From assembly GCF_005145045.1 (NCBI RefSeq), contig NZ_CP039692.1:674001-738000 (forward strand): a stretch of DNA of 64,000 nucleotides. The letters are read 5' to 3'. Of this stretch, positions 18,224-27,430 are shown one piece after another. Position 1 is the first letter of the stretch. Every line of letters begins with the position of its first letter. The notes below the pieces were generated by a model, which saw only the letters and a list, made by a program, of their open reading frames with translations, did no database searches and was not told where the DNA came from. The translations under genes and the position numbers were made by a program. The DNA comes from Agrobacterium larrymoorei (GTDB lineage: Bacteria > Pseudomonadota > Alphaproteobacteria > Rhizobiales > Rhizobiaceae).

Positions 18224-18718
18224 ATGGCGAGCCCATCATCTAATACCCAGTATGTGACCTTCAGTCTTGGTGAGGAAATCTTCGCGGTTCCCGTCGATGT
18301 CGTGCGCGAAATCCTCGACCATGAAGAGGCGTTCAAGATTCCGCATGGGCCCGATTATCTGCTGGGCCTGCGCGATGTGCGCGGTCAGGGCGTACCGGTC
18401 ATCGACCTGCGCCTGCGGCTTGGAATGACGAAGACGGTAAAGACGCCGCATACGCGCATTCTGGTTCTCGATATTCCCTTCGGCGAAAAGGTGCTGGCGC
18501 TCGGTCTCGTCGCCGACAAGGTGTTCGAAGTCACGCCGTTCCGCTGCGAGCAGATCGAAAGCGCACCGGATATCGGCATTCGCTGGAACTCCAGCTACAT
18601 CGCGGGCGTCGTTCGGCGTGAAGGCGATTTCGTCGTGATCATCGATCTGGCCCAGCTGTTTTCCAGCGAAGTCAGCGAACTCGCCAAGGTCAATGGCGGC
18701 CCGATGCGTGCAGCCTGA
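18224..18718 (+). CDS. cheW: Chemotaxis coupling protein CheW (second copy)
   Basis: A 164-residue CheW-fold adaptor starting MASPSSNTQYVTFSLGEEIFAVPVDVVREIL, with the core GLRDVRGQGVPVIDLRLRLG (about 46-65) and IRWNSSYIAGVVRREGDF (about 124-141) near the end. It differs clearly from the first CheW, so it is an old paralogue and may prefer particular receptors or serve another surface of the array. The ribosome site GGGAGAAACTTGAA is suitable. The gene lies 105 bases after receptor 4 and 14 bases before cheR. Confidence 0.92.
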   Translation: MASPSSNTQYVTFSLGEEIFAVPVDVVREILDHEEAFKIPHGPDYLLGLRDVRGQGVPVIDLRLRLGMTKTVKTPHTRILVLDIPFGEKVLALGLVADKVFEVTPFRCEQIESAPDIGIRWNSSYIAGVVRREGDFVVIIDLAQLFSSEVSELAKVNGGPMRAA

Positions 18719-18732
18719 AAGGAATTTGACAG

Positions 18733-19581
18733 TTGAGTACCGCTGTTAGCGTCAATTTCGACGATAGCCTGAGCACGCGCGATTTCCGCCAGCTTGCCAG
18801 CTTCATCTACAATTACTGCGGCATCAAGATGCCGGAAACAAAACGTTCCATGCTGGAAGGGCGGCTGCGCAAGCGGCTGCGCGCAACCGGCCACGCCACA
18901 TTCGGCTCCTATTGCGATTATCTTTTCAGCGATGGCGGGCTTCAGGATGAGGCCATCTTCCTGATCGACGTGGTTACGACGAACAAGACCGATTTCTTCC
19001 GCGAGCCGAGCCATTTCGACTACATGGAAAAAACGGCCCTGCCTGCGCTGGCGAAACGAGGCATCAGCCGTGTTCGTGCCTGGAGTTCCGCCTGCTCGAC
19101 GGGTGCCGAACCCTATACGATGGCGATGGTGATGTCCGAGGCTGCCGACAAGGGCGTCATCTCCGATTTCAACATTCTTGCGACCGACCTTTCGACGGAG
19201 GTTCTACAAAAGGCGCATAGCGGCATCTATCCGCGTGACCACGTTGACCCTGTGCCCACGGAGATGCGCCGCAAATATGTGATGCAGGCCAAGGACAAGC
19301 AGCGGGGCGATGTTCGCATCAACGCCAAGCTACGGTCGAAGATCGGCTTTGCCCGCATGAACCTGATGAACCAGAGCTATGATATCGGTGATCCCGTTCA
19401 TATCCTCTTCTGCCGCAACGTGCTGATCTACTTCGACAAGAAGACGCAGACCCATGTTCTGACCGAACTGTGCAAATGCCTGGCACCCGGTGGATATCTG
19501 ATGATCGGTCATTCGGAAACCGTGACCGGCATCAATCTTCCGATCAAGCAGGTTGCCAATACGGTTTTCATCAAGCAGTAG
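18733..19581 (+). CDS. cheR: Chemotaxis protein methyltransferase CheR
   Basis: This 282-residue enzyme transfers methyl groups from S-adenosylmethionine to receptor glutamates. The N-terminal helical domain ([21 protein letters not shown], about 44-64) is followed by the Rossmann methyltransferase domain with [26 protein letters not shown] (SAM site, about 115-130), [11 protein letters not shown] and [10 protein letters not shown]. It uses a TTG start at 18733 preceded by AAAGGAAT. It is the only cheR in the cluster and should serve all four receptors. They lack a WxxF-type docking pentapeptide but share another tail. Confidence 0.94.
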   Translation: MSTAVSVNFDDSLSTRDFRQLASFIYNYCGIKMPETKRSMLEGRLRKRLRATGHATFGSYCDYLFSDGGLQDEAIFLIDVVTTNKTDFFREPSHFDYMEKTALPALAKRGISRVRAWSSACSTGAEPYTMAMVMSEAADKGVISDFNILATDLSTEVLQKAHSGIYPRDHVDPVPTEMRRKYVMQAKDKQRGDVRINAKLRSKIGFARMNLMNQSYDIGDPVHILFCRNVLIYFDKKTQTHVLTELCKCLAPGGYLMIGHSETVTGINLPIKQVANTVFIKQ

Positions 19582-19588
19582 TATATTC

Positions 19589-20677
19589 ATGATCAAGAAA
19601 ATACGCGTCCTTATCGTCGATGATTCCGCCAGCGTCCGGCAGACGCTGACTGCTGTTTTAGAGGCAGATCCTGCCATCGAAGTTATTGGCGCGGCTTCTG
19701 ATCCCTTCATGGCTGCGAAGAAGATTCAGGAAGACGTTCCCGACGTCATCACACTCGATGTGGAGATGCCGCGCATGGACGGCATCACCTTCCTGCGCAA
19801 GATCATGTCGCAGCATCCGATACCGGTCGTCATGTGCTCATCGCTGACCGAGGCAGGCTCCGAGACACTCATACAGGCGCTGGAGGCGGGTGCCGTGGAC
19901 GTGATCCTCAAGCCGCGCATCGGCGCGGCGGATCACCTCGCCGAATCCGGCATGCGCATCTGCGAAGTGGTCAAGAGCGCTGCACAGGCGCGGGTCAAGA
20001 ACGTCAAGGTATCGTCGCGCTCCGCTTCCACGCTCGGCGTTCAGACGAAATTGACGGCGGACGCCGTTCTCCCACCGCCTTCCGGCAAGGCGATGGCCCG
20101 AACGACGGAAATGGTTATCTGCGTGGGCGCCTCGACAGGCGGCACGGAAGCCCTTCGCGAGATGCTGGAGAAACTGCCCTCCAACGCTCCGGGCATTGTC
20201 ATCGTTCAACACATGCCGGAGAAATTTACCGGCGCTTTCGCCCGTCGCCTGAACGGTATCTGCGATGTGGAGATCAAGGAAGCGGAGGATGGCGACCCCG
20301 TTCTGCGCGGCCATGTTCTGATTGCGCCCGGTGACAAGCACATGCTGCTGGAACGGCAGGGCGCGCGTTACCACGTTTCCATCCGAAATGGTCCGCTCGT
20401 TTCGCGGCACCGGCCATCCGTCGATGTCCTGTTTCGCTCTGCCGCACGGTCTGCAGGTGGAAATGCCATGGGCGTGATCATGACCGGCATGGGCGACGAT
20501 GGCGCGCGCGGCATGCTGGAAATGCATCAGGCCGGAGCCTACACCATTGCCCAGGACGAGGCCTCTTCCATCGTGTTCGGCATGCCGAAGGAAGCCATTG
20601 CGCATGGGGGTGTGGACAAGGTTGTTTCGCTGGACCAGATCGCCCGCGAAATCATGGCGGAAGACCGCAGACGCTGA
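19589..20677 (+). CDS. cheB: Chemotaxis response regulator protein-glutamate methylesterase CheB
   Basis: This 362-residue protein starts at ATG 19589 ([18 protein letters not shown]), the site that fits the family N-terminus; the frame is open further upstream inside cheR. The receiver domain has Asp11/Asp12, phosphoacceptor Asp57 ([11 protein letters not shown]) and KPR. A linker follows to about 170. The catalytic domain has the Ser in [12 protein letters not shown], the His in [10 protein letters not shown] and the Asp in [13 protein letters not shown]. It removes methyl groups from, or deamidates, receptor glutamines. It follows cheR by seven bases and is the last classical che gene of the operon. 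Confidence 0.95.
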   Translation: MIKKIRVLIVDDSASVRQTLTAVLEADPAIEVIGAASDPFMAAKKIQEDVPDVITLDVEMPRMDGITFLRKIMSQHPIPVVMCSSLTEAGSETLIQALEAGAVDVILKPRIGAADHLAESGMRICEVVKSAAQARVKNVKVSSRSASTLGVQTKLTADAVLPPPSGKAMARTTEMVICVGASTGGTEALREMLEKLPSNAPGIVIVQHMPEKFTGAFARRLNGICDVEIKEAEDGDPVLRGHVLIAPGDKHMLLERQGARYHVSIRNGPLVSRHRPSVDVLFRSAARSAGGNAMGVIMTGMGDDGARGMLEMHQAGAYTIAQDEASSIVFGMPKEAIAHGGVDKVVSLDQIAREIMAEDRRR

Positions 20678-20796
20678 TTTATCTGACCGCGTCTTCAACC
20701 CCTGTTAACCATATTGCTGAATGATCGAACCTGCACCATGAAGCAGGTGCTTTTCCATGCGCGATGATCGCCTCCCCTCTTTTGTTCGGGTTCATT

Positions 20797-21489
20797 ATGG
20801 CTGTTATCACGTTTGCCAACACCAAGGGCGGTGCGGGAAAAACCACCGCGGTTCTGCTGCTTGCTTCCGAGCTTGCCCGACGCGGCCTGCGCATCTGCGT
20901 GATCGACACCGACCCGCAACGCTGGCTTTCCAAGTGGCGCGAGAATGCGGATTACCGCGTGAACCTGTCCGTGATCACCTATGTATCCGCATCGAGCCTG
21001 CAGCAACACGTGCTGGATAACCGCAAGAAATTCGATCATGTCATCATCGACCTTCCCGGCGCGCAATCTCCGCTGCTGGCAACCGCTGTCGGCCTGTCCA
21101 ACCACGTGCTGATCCCGGTTCAAGGCAGCACGATGGATGCACAAGGCGGCGCACAGGTTCTGGAACTGCTTCGCTATCTCTACGACCGAGCCGAGATCAA
21201 GATTCCGCATTCGGTCGTCCTGTCGCGCGTCAATTCCATGGTGACGACGCGTGCCCTGCTGGCGGCAAAAGCGCTGCTGGCGAAGCGCGACGTCCACGTT
21301 CTCGACACGCCCATCATCGAGCGCGCCGCCTTCCGCGACATGTTCGAATTCAGCGGCTATCTGCATATGATGAACCAGTCGCAGGTCAGTAATCTGGATA
21401 AGGCGCTTCAAAACAGCATGGCCTTTGCCGATGAGGTCCTGAAGCTTTTGCCAAACCAGACGGCGGCGCGTTCATCCTCCGCCGCCTGA
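20797..21489 (+). CDS. ParA/MinD-superfamily ATPase (VirC1-like)
   Basis: This 230-residue ATPase starts at ATG 20797 (MAVITFANTKGGAGKTT); the frame opens 33 bases earlier. It has a deviant Walker A (KGGAGKTT, about 9-16), VIDTDPQRWLSKWRENA (about 37-53) and Walker B HVIIDLPG. The DxDPQ...WRENA pattern recalls VirC1 and ParA relatives from Agrobacterium (recalled, not searched). No parB or centromere-like repeat is nearby, so plasmid partition is unlikely. It is on the same strand, 119 bases after cheB. ParA-like proteins position chemotaxis arrays in Rhodobacter (PpfA) and Vibrio (ParC), so array positioning is the leading idea, but it remains inference. Confidence 0.75.
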   Translation: MAVITFANTKGGAGKTTAVLLLASELARRGLRICVIDTDPQRWLSKWRENADYRVNLSVITYVSASSLQQHVLDNRKKFDHVIIDLPGAQSPLLATAVGLSNHVLIPVQGSTMDAQGGAQVLELLRYLYDRAEIKIPHSVVLSRVNSMVTTRALLAAKALLAKRDVHVLDTPIIERAAFRDMFEFSGYLHMMNQSQVSNLDKALQNSMAFADEVLKLLPNQTAARSSSAA

Positions 21490-21505
21490 ACCGGTCGCGC
21501 CTCGA

Positions 21506-22936
21506 TCATTCTCGCTTGTAGTCATCCTGCAAGCGAATGATGTCGTCTTCACCGAAATAAGAGCCAGTCTGGATTTCGATCAGCTCCAGCGGAATCTTGC
21601 CGTCATTGGCGAGCCGGTGGGGCTTGCCGATCGGGATATAGATGGACTCGTTCTCCGTCACCAGCCGCGTATTATCGTCAATCGTCACCGTTGCCGTGCC
21701 GCGCACGATGATCCAGTGTTCCGAGCGGTGATAGTGCTGCTGCAACGAAATGCGGTGGCCGGGCTCGACCTTGAGATGGCTGACGCGATAACGCGGGCCT
21801 GAATCCGTCTGCTCGATGTGGCCCCATGGGCGATAGACCCGCTTGTGCTTTTCCGTTTTCAGCGAATGGTCGCTGTCCTTCAGCGTCTCTACCAGACCTT
21901 TGACGTCCTGAACCCTGTCCTTCGGAGTTACGAGCACGGCGTCTTTCGTAGCAACGACCACGAGATCTTTTGCACCGACGACGGTGGTCAGAATACTACT
22001 GGAATGGATGAGGCAGCCTTCGGAATCCAATAGCAGCCCCTGCCCCTCCACGGCATTCTGGTTGCCCTGCTTGTCCGCGATTTCCCAGATGGCATCCCAG
22101 CTGCCAATGTCCGACCAGCGGAAGTGGCCGCGCACGACGGCCATCCGCTTGGTATTTTCGATCACTGCATAGTCGATGGAATTTTTGGGCGACGCTTCGA
22201 AGCTTTCCTTGTGCAACCGCACGAAGCCAAGATCGCTTTCGTAATTTTCGACGGCAGCGGTAACGGCCTTCAGGATTTCCGGCGCATATTTTTCCAATTC
22301 GCCGATCATGATGTCCGAGCGGAACAGGAAGTTGCCCGAGTTCCAGAGATAGCCCTTTTCGACATAGCTGACGGCGCGCTCCTCATCCGGCTTTTCGACG
22401 AAGGCCTCGACGATGCAGAGATCCTCATTGCCGTTGATCGGCTCACCCGGATTGATATAGCCGTAAGAGGTGCGCGGCTCGGTGGGCGTCAAACCGAAGA
22501 CTACGATATTGCCATCCTCAGCCGCTTCCGCGCCAAGCTTTACGGCGTCCGCAAATAGATCATTGTCCAGCACGACGTGGTCGGCAGCGAGGGCCAGCAC
22601 GAGCGAGCCCTTCTCGCGGCGCTCTGCCAGCACTGCGGCGGCGGCCATGGCGGCTGCGCTATCGCGCCGCGCGGGCTCCAGAACAACAGTCGCTGGAATA
22701 TCCACTTCTTCTGCTTGACGGCGAGCGAAAAAGCGGAAGTCCTCGTTGGTGATTACCAGCGGCTCCGCGTAGAGCGCCTTATCACCAACGCGTTTCAGCG
22801 TTTGCTGGTAGGTGGAAAGATCGCCCACCAGTGGCTGGAACTGCTTGGGCAGTTGATCTCGTGACACCGGCCAAAGTCTCGACCCCGCTCCACCTGCCAG
22901 AAGTACCGGGGTAATCTTTCGCACCTGCTCACTCAC
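21506..22936 (-). CDS. manC: Mannose-1-phosphate guanylyltransferase / mannose-6-phosphate isomerase
   Basis: A 476-residue bifunctional type-II enzyme. The N-terminal nucleotidyltransferase domain (about 1-350) carries the pyrophosphorylase signature LLAGGAGSRLWPVSRDQLPKQF... and the FVEKPDEE sugar-phosphate loop. The C-terminal cupin domain (about 365-476) carries the metal-binding QQHYHRSEHWIIVRG and PHRLAN of the type-II isomerase. It makes GDP-mannose for polysaccharides or O-antigen. It stands alone and converges with the ParA gene, so it does not belong to the chemotaxis operon. Its promoter should lie in the gap shared with the malic enzyme gene. Confidence 0.93.
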   Translation of the reverse strand: MSEQVRKITPVLLAGGAGSRLWPVSRDQLPKQFQPLVGDLSTYQQTLKRVGDKALYAEPLVITNEDFRFFARRQAEEVDIPATVVLEPARRDSAAAMAAAAVLAERREKGSLVLALAADHVVLDNDLFADAVKLGAEAAEDGNIVVFGLTPTEPRTSYGYINPGEPINGNEDLCIVEAFVEKPDEERAVSYVEKGYLWNSGNFLFRSDIMIGELEKYAPEILKAVTAAVENYESDLGFVRLHKESFEASPKNSIDYAVIENTKRMAVVRGHFRWSDIGSWDAIWEIADKQGNQNAVEGQGLLLDSEGCLIHSSSILTTVVGAKDLVVVATKDAVLVTPKDRVQDVKGLVETLKDSDHSLKTEKHKRVYRPWGHIEQTDSGPRYRVSHLKVEPGHRISLQQHYHRSEHWIIVRGTATVTIDDNTRLVTENESIYIPIGKPHRLANDGKIPLELIEIQTGSYFGEDDIIRLQDDYKRE

Positions 22937-23250
22937 AACTCACCTCTATGTTTACCGCATCCATACGACGTCGAGCCGCAACAAAACACGCATGACGGCA
23001 AATGCCAAGCGCGCATTGCGACACGCAAACAAACGACCGCCAAGGATGACGGTTCCGAAATCTAGCCGCATTGCAGTGGATAACTCCGCTCACGGATGAT
23101 CATTCTTAGGACACCTAATCGATTGAAGCGTTCGCTCTTGAAGAAGATCGAGCGAATTGTTGCAGTGAACAACATCGAACGCTTGGCAGCGCCAATAAAA
23201 ATACAATAACAACGGCCTCCATTCGAATTGATTTTGAGAAGGCGGGGCGC
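22937..23250. other. Divergent intergenic region manC / maeB
   Basis: These 314 bases hold the promoters of two divergent genes. The half nearest maeB contains a compact set of inverted repeats (23126-23184, listed separately). The rest shows no protein-coding or RNA-gene signal that I can support. Confidence 0.6.
23126..23184 (+). promoter_or_regulatory. Candidate structured leader before malic enzyme gene
   Basis: Contiguous complementary segments can fold as a three-way junction: AAGCG (23126-23130) with CGCTT (23180-23184), TTCGCTC (23131-23137) with GAGCGAA (23150-23156), and TTGTT (23157-23161) with AACAA (23168-23172). As an alternative, AAGCGTTCG pairs in full with CGAACGCTT (23176-23184), which breaks the second stem. 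It ends 66 bases before the maeB ATG. Confidence 0.4.
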
Positions 23251-25539
23251 ATGTCTGACAAAACGAAAGTGGCAACCGGAAAGACTTCCGTGACCGATCA
23301 GGAAGCTCTGGACTTCCACTCGCAGGGCCGTCCGGGCAAGCTGGAAATTACGCCGACCAAGCCGATGGCGACCCAGCGCGATCTCTCGCTGGCTTATTCT
23401 CCGGGCGTTGCCGTTCCGGTAAAAGCCATCGCCGAAGATCCAGCCACCGCCTATGATTACACCACGCGCGGCAACATGGTTGCCGTCATTTCCAACGGTA
23501 CGGCCATTCTCGGTCTCGGAAACCTTGGCGCGCTGGCTTCAAAGCCAGTCATGGAAGGCAAGTCCGTTCTGTTCAAGCGCTTCGCAGATGTCGATTCCAT
23601 CGACCTTGAAGTGGACACGGAAAACGCAGACGAGTTCATCAACTGCGTGCGCTATCTCGGCCCGTCCTTCGGCGGCATCAATCTCGAAGATATCAAGGCG
23701 CCGGAATGCTTCATCATCGAAAGCCGCCTGCGCGAAATCATGGATATTCCGGTATTTCATGATGACCAGCACGGCACGGCCATCATCGCAGCCGCTGGCC
23801 TTATCAACGCCATCGAGTTGACCGGGCGCGATTTCAACACGACCAAGCTCGTCTGCAACGGCGCGGGTGCTGCCGCCATCGCCTGTATGGACCTGATCAA
23901 GGCCATGGGCTTCAACCCTGCCAACATCACGCTCTGCGACACCAAGGGCGTAATCTATCAGGGCCGCACCGAAGGCATGAACCAGTGGAAATCCGCCCAC
24001 GCGGTAAAGACCGACAACCGCACATTGGCTGAGGCCATGAAGGGCGCGGATGTCGTGTTCGGCCTTTCGCAGAAGGGTGCATTTTCGGAAGAGATGATCC
24101 GGTCGATGGCTCCGAAGCCCATCATCTTTGCCATGGCGAACCCGGACCCGGAAATCACGCCGGAAGAAGTTGCGCGTATCCGTGACGATGCCATCATGGC
24201 GACCGGCCGTTCGGATTACCCGAACCAGGTGAACAACGTTCTCGGCTTCCCCTATATTTTCCGCGGCGCGCTGGATGTTCGTGCCAGCCAGATCAACGAA
24301 GAAATGAAGATTGCCGCCGCGCAGGCGCTTGCCGATCTTGCGCGTGAAGACGTGCCGGATGACGTTGCAGCCGCCTATCAGGGCAACCGCCCGCGCTTCG
24401 GGCCGCAATACATCATTCCCGTGCCGTTCGATCCGCGCCTCATCTCCGCCATTCCGGTGGCTGTTGCGAATGCGGCAATCGAAACCGGTGTCGCGCGCCG
24501 GGTGCTGCCTGATCTCGACGCCTATGCCCGCGAGCTTTCCGCCCGTCGCGACCCGATGGCGTCCACGACGCAGCGCCTTTACGAGCGCGTTCGCCGTTCG
24601 CCGAAGCGCGTCGTATTCGCCGAGGCCGAAGAAGAACAGGTCATGCGTGCGGCAATCTCGTTCACCGCGCAGGGTCTTGGCACCGCTATCCTTCTCGGTC
24701 GCGATGACATCATCAAGGCCAATGCCGAACGGGCCGGTATCGATCTCGACCGCCCGAACATCAAGATCACCAATGCCCGTCTTTCGGAGCGCGTCGATGT
24801 CTATATCGACTATCTCTACGCGCGCCTTCAGCGCCAGGGCTTCCTGTTGCGCGACGTTCAGCGCCTCGTTCACAACGACCGTAACCACTTCGCCTCCTGC
24901 ATGGTAGCGCTTGGCGATGCGGATGCCATGGTGACGGGTACGACCCGCAATTACTCCACGGCACTGGAGGATGTGCGCCGCTGCATCAACGTCAAGCCGG
25001 GGCACCGCGTGATCGGCGTTTCGCTGGTCGTATCGCGCAATCGTACCGTTTTCGTGGCCGATACTGCCGTTCACGACATGCCTTCGGCGTCGGACCTGGC
25101 GGATATCGCGGAAGAAGCAGCGGGTCTGGCGCGCCGTTTCGGGTATGAGCCGCGCGTCGCGATGCTGGCCTATTCCACCTTCGGCCATCCACTGGGCGAG
25201 CGCTCCGACAAGGTGCGTGAAGCGGTGAAAATCCTCGACAGCCGCAACGTCAACTTCGAAGTCGATGGCGAAATGTCGGCGGATATCGCGCTCAATCATC
25301 AGAAGATGCAGAGCCAGTATCCGTTTGCGCGCCTTTCCGGCCCTGCAAACGTCCTCGTCATGCCCGCTATCCACTCCGCATCCATCTCCACGAAAATGTT
25401 GCAGGAGCTTGGTGGCGCAACGGTCATCGGTCCACTTCTCGTCGGTCTCGACAAGTCGGTGCAGATCACCTCCATGGGTGCGAAGGACAGTGACATCGTC
25501 AACATGGCAGCGATTGCGGCCTACAACGCCGGTCGCTGA
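23251..25539 (+). CDS. maeB: NADP-type malic enzyme with phosphotransacetylase-like domain
   Basis: The 762-residue length matches the large rhizobial malic enzymes (Tme/MaeB). It decarboxylates malate to pyruvate, linking the TCA cycle to gluconeogenesis and acetyl-CoA supply. The malic N-terminal domain has [13 protein letters not shown] (about 48-60) and [11 protein letters not shown] (about 168-178). The NAD(P) domain has [14 protein letters not shown] (about 208). From about residue 450 ([18 protein letters not shown]) a phosphotransacetylase-like half follows, which in this family is regulatory and inactive as an acetyltransferase. NADP versus NAD preference cannot be read with certainty. 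It is monocistronic, with a hairpin after the stop and a structured leader before the start. Confidence 0.93.
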   Translation: MSDKTKVATGKTSVTDQEALDFHSQGRPGKLEITPTKPMATQRDLSLAYSPGVAVPVKAIAEDPATAYDYTTRGNMVAVISNGTAILGLGNLGALASKPVMEGKSVLFKRFADVDSIDLEVDTENADEFINCVRYLGPSFGGINLEDIKAPECFIIESRLREIMDIPVFHDDQHGTAIIAAAGLINAIELTGRDFNTTKLVCNGAGAAAIACMDLIKAMGFNPANITLCDTKGVIYQGRTEGMNQWKSAHAVKTDNRTLAEAMKGADVVFGLSQKGAFSEEMIRSMAPKPIIFAMANPDPEITPEEVARIRDDAIMATGRSDYPNQVNNVLGFPYIFRGALDVRASQINEEMKIAAAQALADLAREDVPDDVAAAYQGNRPRFGPQYIIPVPFDPRLISAIPVAVANAAIETGVARRVLPDLDAYARELSARRDPMASTTQRLYERVRRSPKRVVFAEAEEEQVMRAAISFTAQGLGTAILLGRDDIIKANAERAGIDLDRPNIKITNARLSERVDVYIDYLYARLQRQGFLLRDVQRLVHNDRNHFASCMVALGDADAMVTGTTRNYSTALEDVRRCINVKPGHRVIGVSLVVSRNRTVFVADTAVHDMPSASDLADIAEEAAGLARRFGYEPRVAMLAYSTFGHPLGERSDKVREAVKILDSRNVNFEVDGEMSADIALNHQKMQSQYPFARLSGPANVLVMPAIHSASISTKMLQELGGATVIGPLLVGLDKSVQITSMGAKDSDIVNMAAIAAYNAGR

Positions 25540-25546
25540 CATTTCA

Positions 25547-25570
25547 GGGTGCCCGCCCGTGCGGGCACCC
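25547..25570 (+). terminator. Terminator-like hairpin after maeB
   Basis: A perfect 10-bp GC-rich stem GGGTGCCCGC/GCGGGCACCC with loop CCGT starts seven bases after the maeB stop. The run after it is TCTCCC, without a proper U-tract. Confidence 0.65.
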
Positions 25571-25757
25571 TCTCCCGGACACGTCATCCACAGGAAGTTT
25601 CATCCGGCTCCCGCCCTGACACGTTTCAGCCACATAGTTGGAATTGCGTCTGCGCAGATTTACAGTTTTCCATAAGCTGTCTAAGCATGGCGCGCAGATT
25701 TGCATCGCGTCGTCGCTGAGACGGCATGCGGATGCTGTAGACCGTGCCGCATGACGA

Positions 25758-27356
25758 ATGGCTGGATTCCCTATGACGATGTCGAAATGCCTGACCGAGA
25801 AAATGTCCGGCGATACTACCCGCTCCGTTTACAGGCGGCTGTCCGAATGCCTTCTGGGCAACCCGAACGCGGTCATCGCGCTGTTCGGCCTCTACTACAT
25901 CATCCAGATATTCGTTCGGCTGGCGATGCCACCGGCACTGCGCATAGACGAAGCACAACAGGTGCTTTTCGCGCAATGGCTGGCGCTCGGTTACGATGCG
26001 CAGCCGCCGCTTTACAACTGGTATCAGCAGATCGTTTTCAGCCTCTTCGGCACATCGATGGCGACGATTGCCATTGCCAAGAATTTCATCCTGTTCCTGA
26101 CCTTTGCGGTTTACATAAAGCTCGCCGATCTTGTGCTGAAGGACAAACGGTTCGTCCTGATCTCGGCACTCGCGCTGTTTCTCAGCCCGCAGGTATTCTG
26201 GCAGGCCCAGCGTGACCTGACCCACACCGCCATGCTGATGCTGACCTGCACATGGCTGATTTATCTGAGCGTTCGCCTGATCCAGAAGCCAACGACCTGG
26301 GGATATCTTCTGGCAGGCCTGGCCGTTGGCCTCGGCATGCTGTCGAAATACAACTTCGTGCTGATCCTGCCTGCCGTTCTGGCCGCCGTCTGGTTTCATC
26401 CCAACGGGCGCGAGCGCATTCTCGACCGCCGTTTCCTTTTGACGATTGCCGTCAGCCTCATCGTCTTCATTCCCCATGCGATCTGGCTTTTCGAGAACTT
26501 ACAATTCGCCTCCGAAGTCACGCTGAAGCGCATGGCCGAGGCGGCGCCGGACAGCCGCATGATGCAGATCGTGATGGGGGTGCTGCGCGTTATCCTGGGC
26601 TCGCTTGTCATCATCGCCATTCCAGCCCTGATCCTTTTCGCATCGAGAGCCAAAAACAAAAGTGCTCCGATTGGGGAAGCGGCGGAGGCGCATTGGATGC
26701 GCTTCTTCCTGCACTACTTCCTCGCACTGGCCGCCTTGCTCCTGCTCGTTATCGTCACCACTACCATGACGGAGGTGCGCGATAGATGGCTGCTGCCGCT
26801 GGTAATGCCGTTTCCTATTCTGGCAGCCCTCTGGTTCCAGAATGGACGGCTGGATCAGGTAAAATTCGTGGCAAAAGTCCTCCCTGTCTGCCTCGGCATC
26901 ATGGGCTTTTTGCCTATTGCGCTGATTTTGTCTGTGCCTGTTCAGGCTCTTGTTGGTGATAGTTCGAAGTCCAACCGCGACTGGCAAAGCCTGCGCCACC
27001 ATCTTCATGATGAGAAAGGCATCTCCCCTTCGCTGATAGTGACACCTGATTGGCTGACGGGCGGGAATATCCGCTTCATATTCCCGGAAACAACCGTCGC
27101 AACTGTCATCTATGACGACTTCGATCCGTCGTTTCAGCCATCCTTCGACCACCCTATCCTCTTCGTTTCTTCAGGCGATGGTGACACGGACAAGATGACC
27201 GCGTGGCTGGAAGGCCAGATCGGTGTGAAGCTGAAGAACGTAACGGTAAATAGTTTCTCATCGCCCATGTACTATCCGATAGAAGGCAGGATGCAGAATT
27301 ACACCTACAGCCTGATCACACCGGACAATTTCGAAGGCACGCCACGGCAGCCATAG
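25758..27356 (+). CDS. GT39/PMT-like membrane glycosyltransferase
   Basis: This polytopic protein of up to 532 residues has about ten hydrophobic helices and a periplasmic C-terminal domain. After the first membrane helix comes RIDEAQQVLFAQWLALG...PPLYNW (about 62-90), the acidic first-loop motif typical of the PMT_2/ArnT-like GT39 family. Such enzymes move a sugar from a polyprenyl-phosphate donor to lipid A, polysaccharide or protein on the outer face of the inner membrane. An in-frame ATG at 25773 (MTMSKCLTEKM) is an equally plausible start, since neither has a good ribosome site. No sugar-donor gene is adjacent, so its acceptor is unknown. Confidence 0.75.
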   Translation: MAGFPMTMSKCLTEKMSGDTTRSVYRRLSECLLGNPNAVIALFGLYYIIQIFVRLAMPPALRIDEAQQVLFAQWLALGYDAQPPLYNWYQQIVFSLFGTSMATIAIAKNFILFLTFAVYIKLADLVLKDKRFVLISALALFLSPQVFWQAQRDLTHTAMLMLTCTWLIYLSVRLIQKPTTWGYLLAGLAVGLGMLSKYNFVLILPAVLAAVWFHPNGRERILDRRFLLTIAVSLIVFIPHAIWLFENLQFASEVTLKRMAEAAPDSRMMQIVMGVLRVILGSLVIIAIPALILFASRAKNKSAPIGEAAEAHWMRFFLHYFLALAALLLLVIVTTTMTEVRDRWLLPLVMPFPILAALWFQNGRLDQVKFVAKVLPVCLGIMGFLPIALILSVPVQALVGDSSKSNRDWQSLRHHLHDEKGISPSLIVTPDWLTGGNIRFIFPETTVATVIYDDFDPSFQPSFDHPILFVSSGDGDTDKMTAWLEGQIGVKLKNVTVNSFSSPMYYPIEGRMQNYTYSLITPDNFEGTPRQP

Positions 27357-27430
27357 TCGACAAACAATATGCAAAGATGTTAGGCAATCTCTGGCGCAGG
27401 TGTGCTGGTTTCGTCGTGGGTGGGTGAAGA

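Noticed and set aside
20797..21489. Plasmid or chromosome partition locus
   Set aside because: No parB, repC-type gene or centromere-like repeat is present, and the gene follows cheB on the same strand.
23539..25587. A long open frame on the minus strand opposite the malic enzyme gene (682 codons)
   Set aside because: It is antisense to a clear maeB, has no family features and unusual His/Arg/Gly-rich content, and is a by-product of the GC-rich codon pattern.
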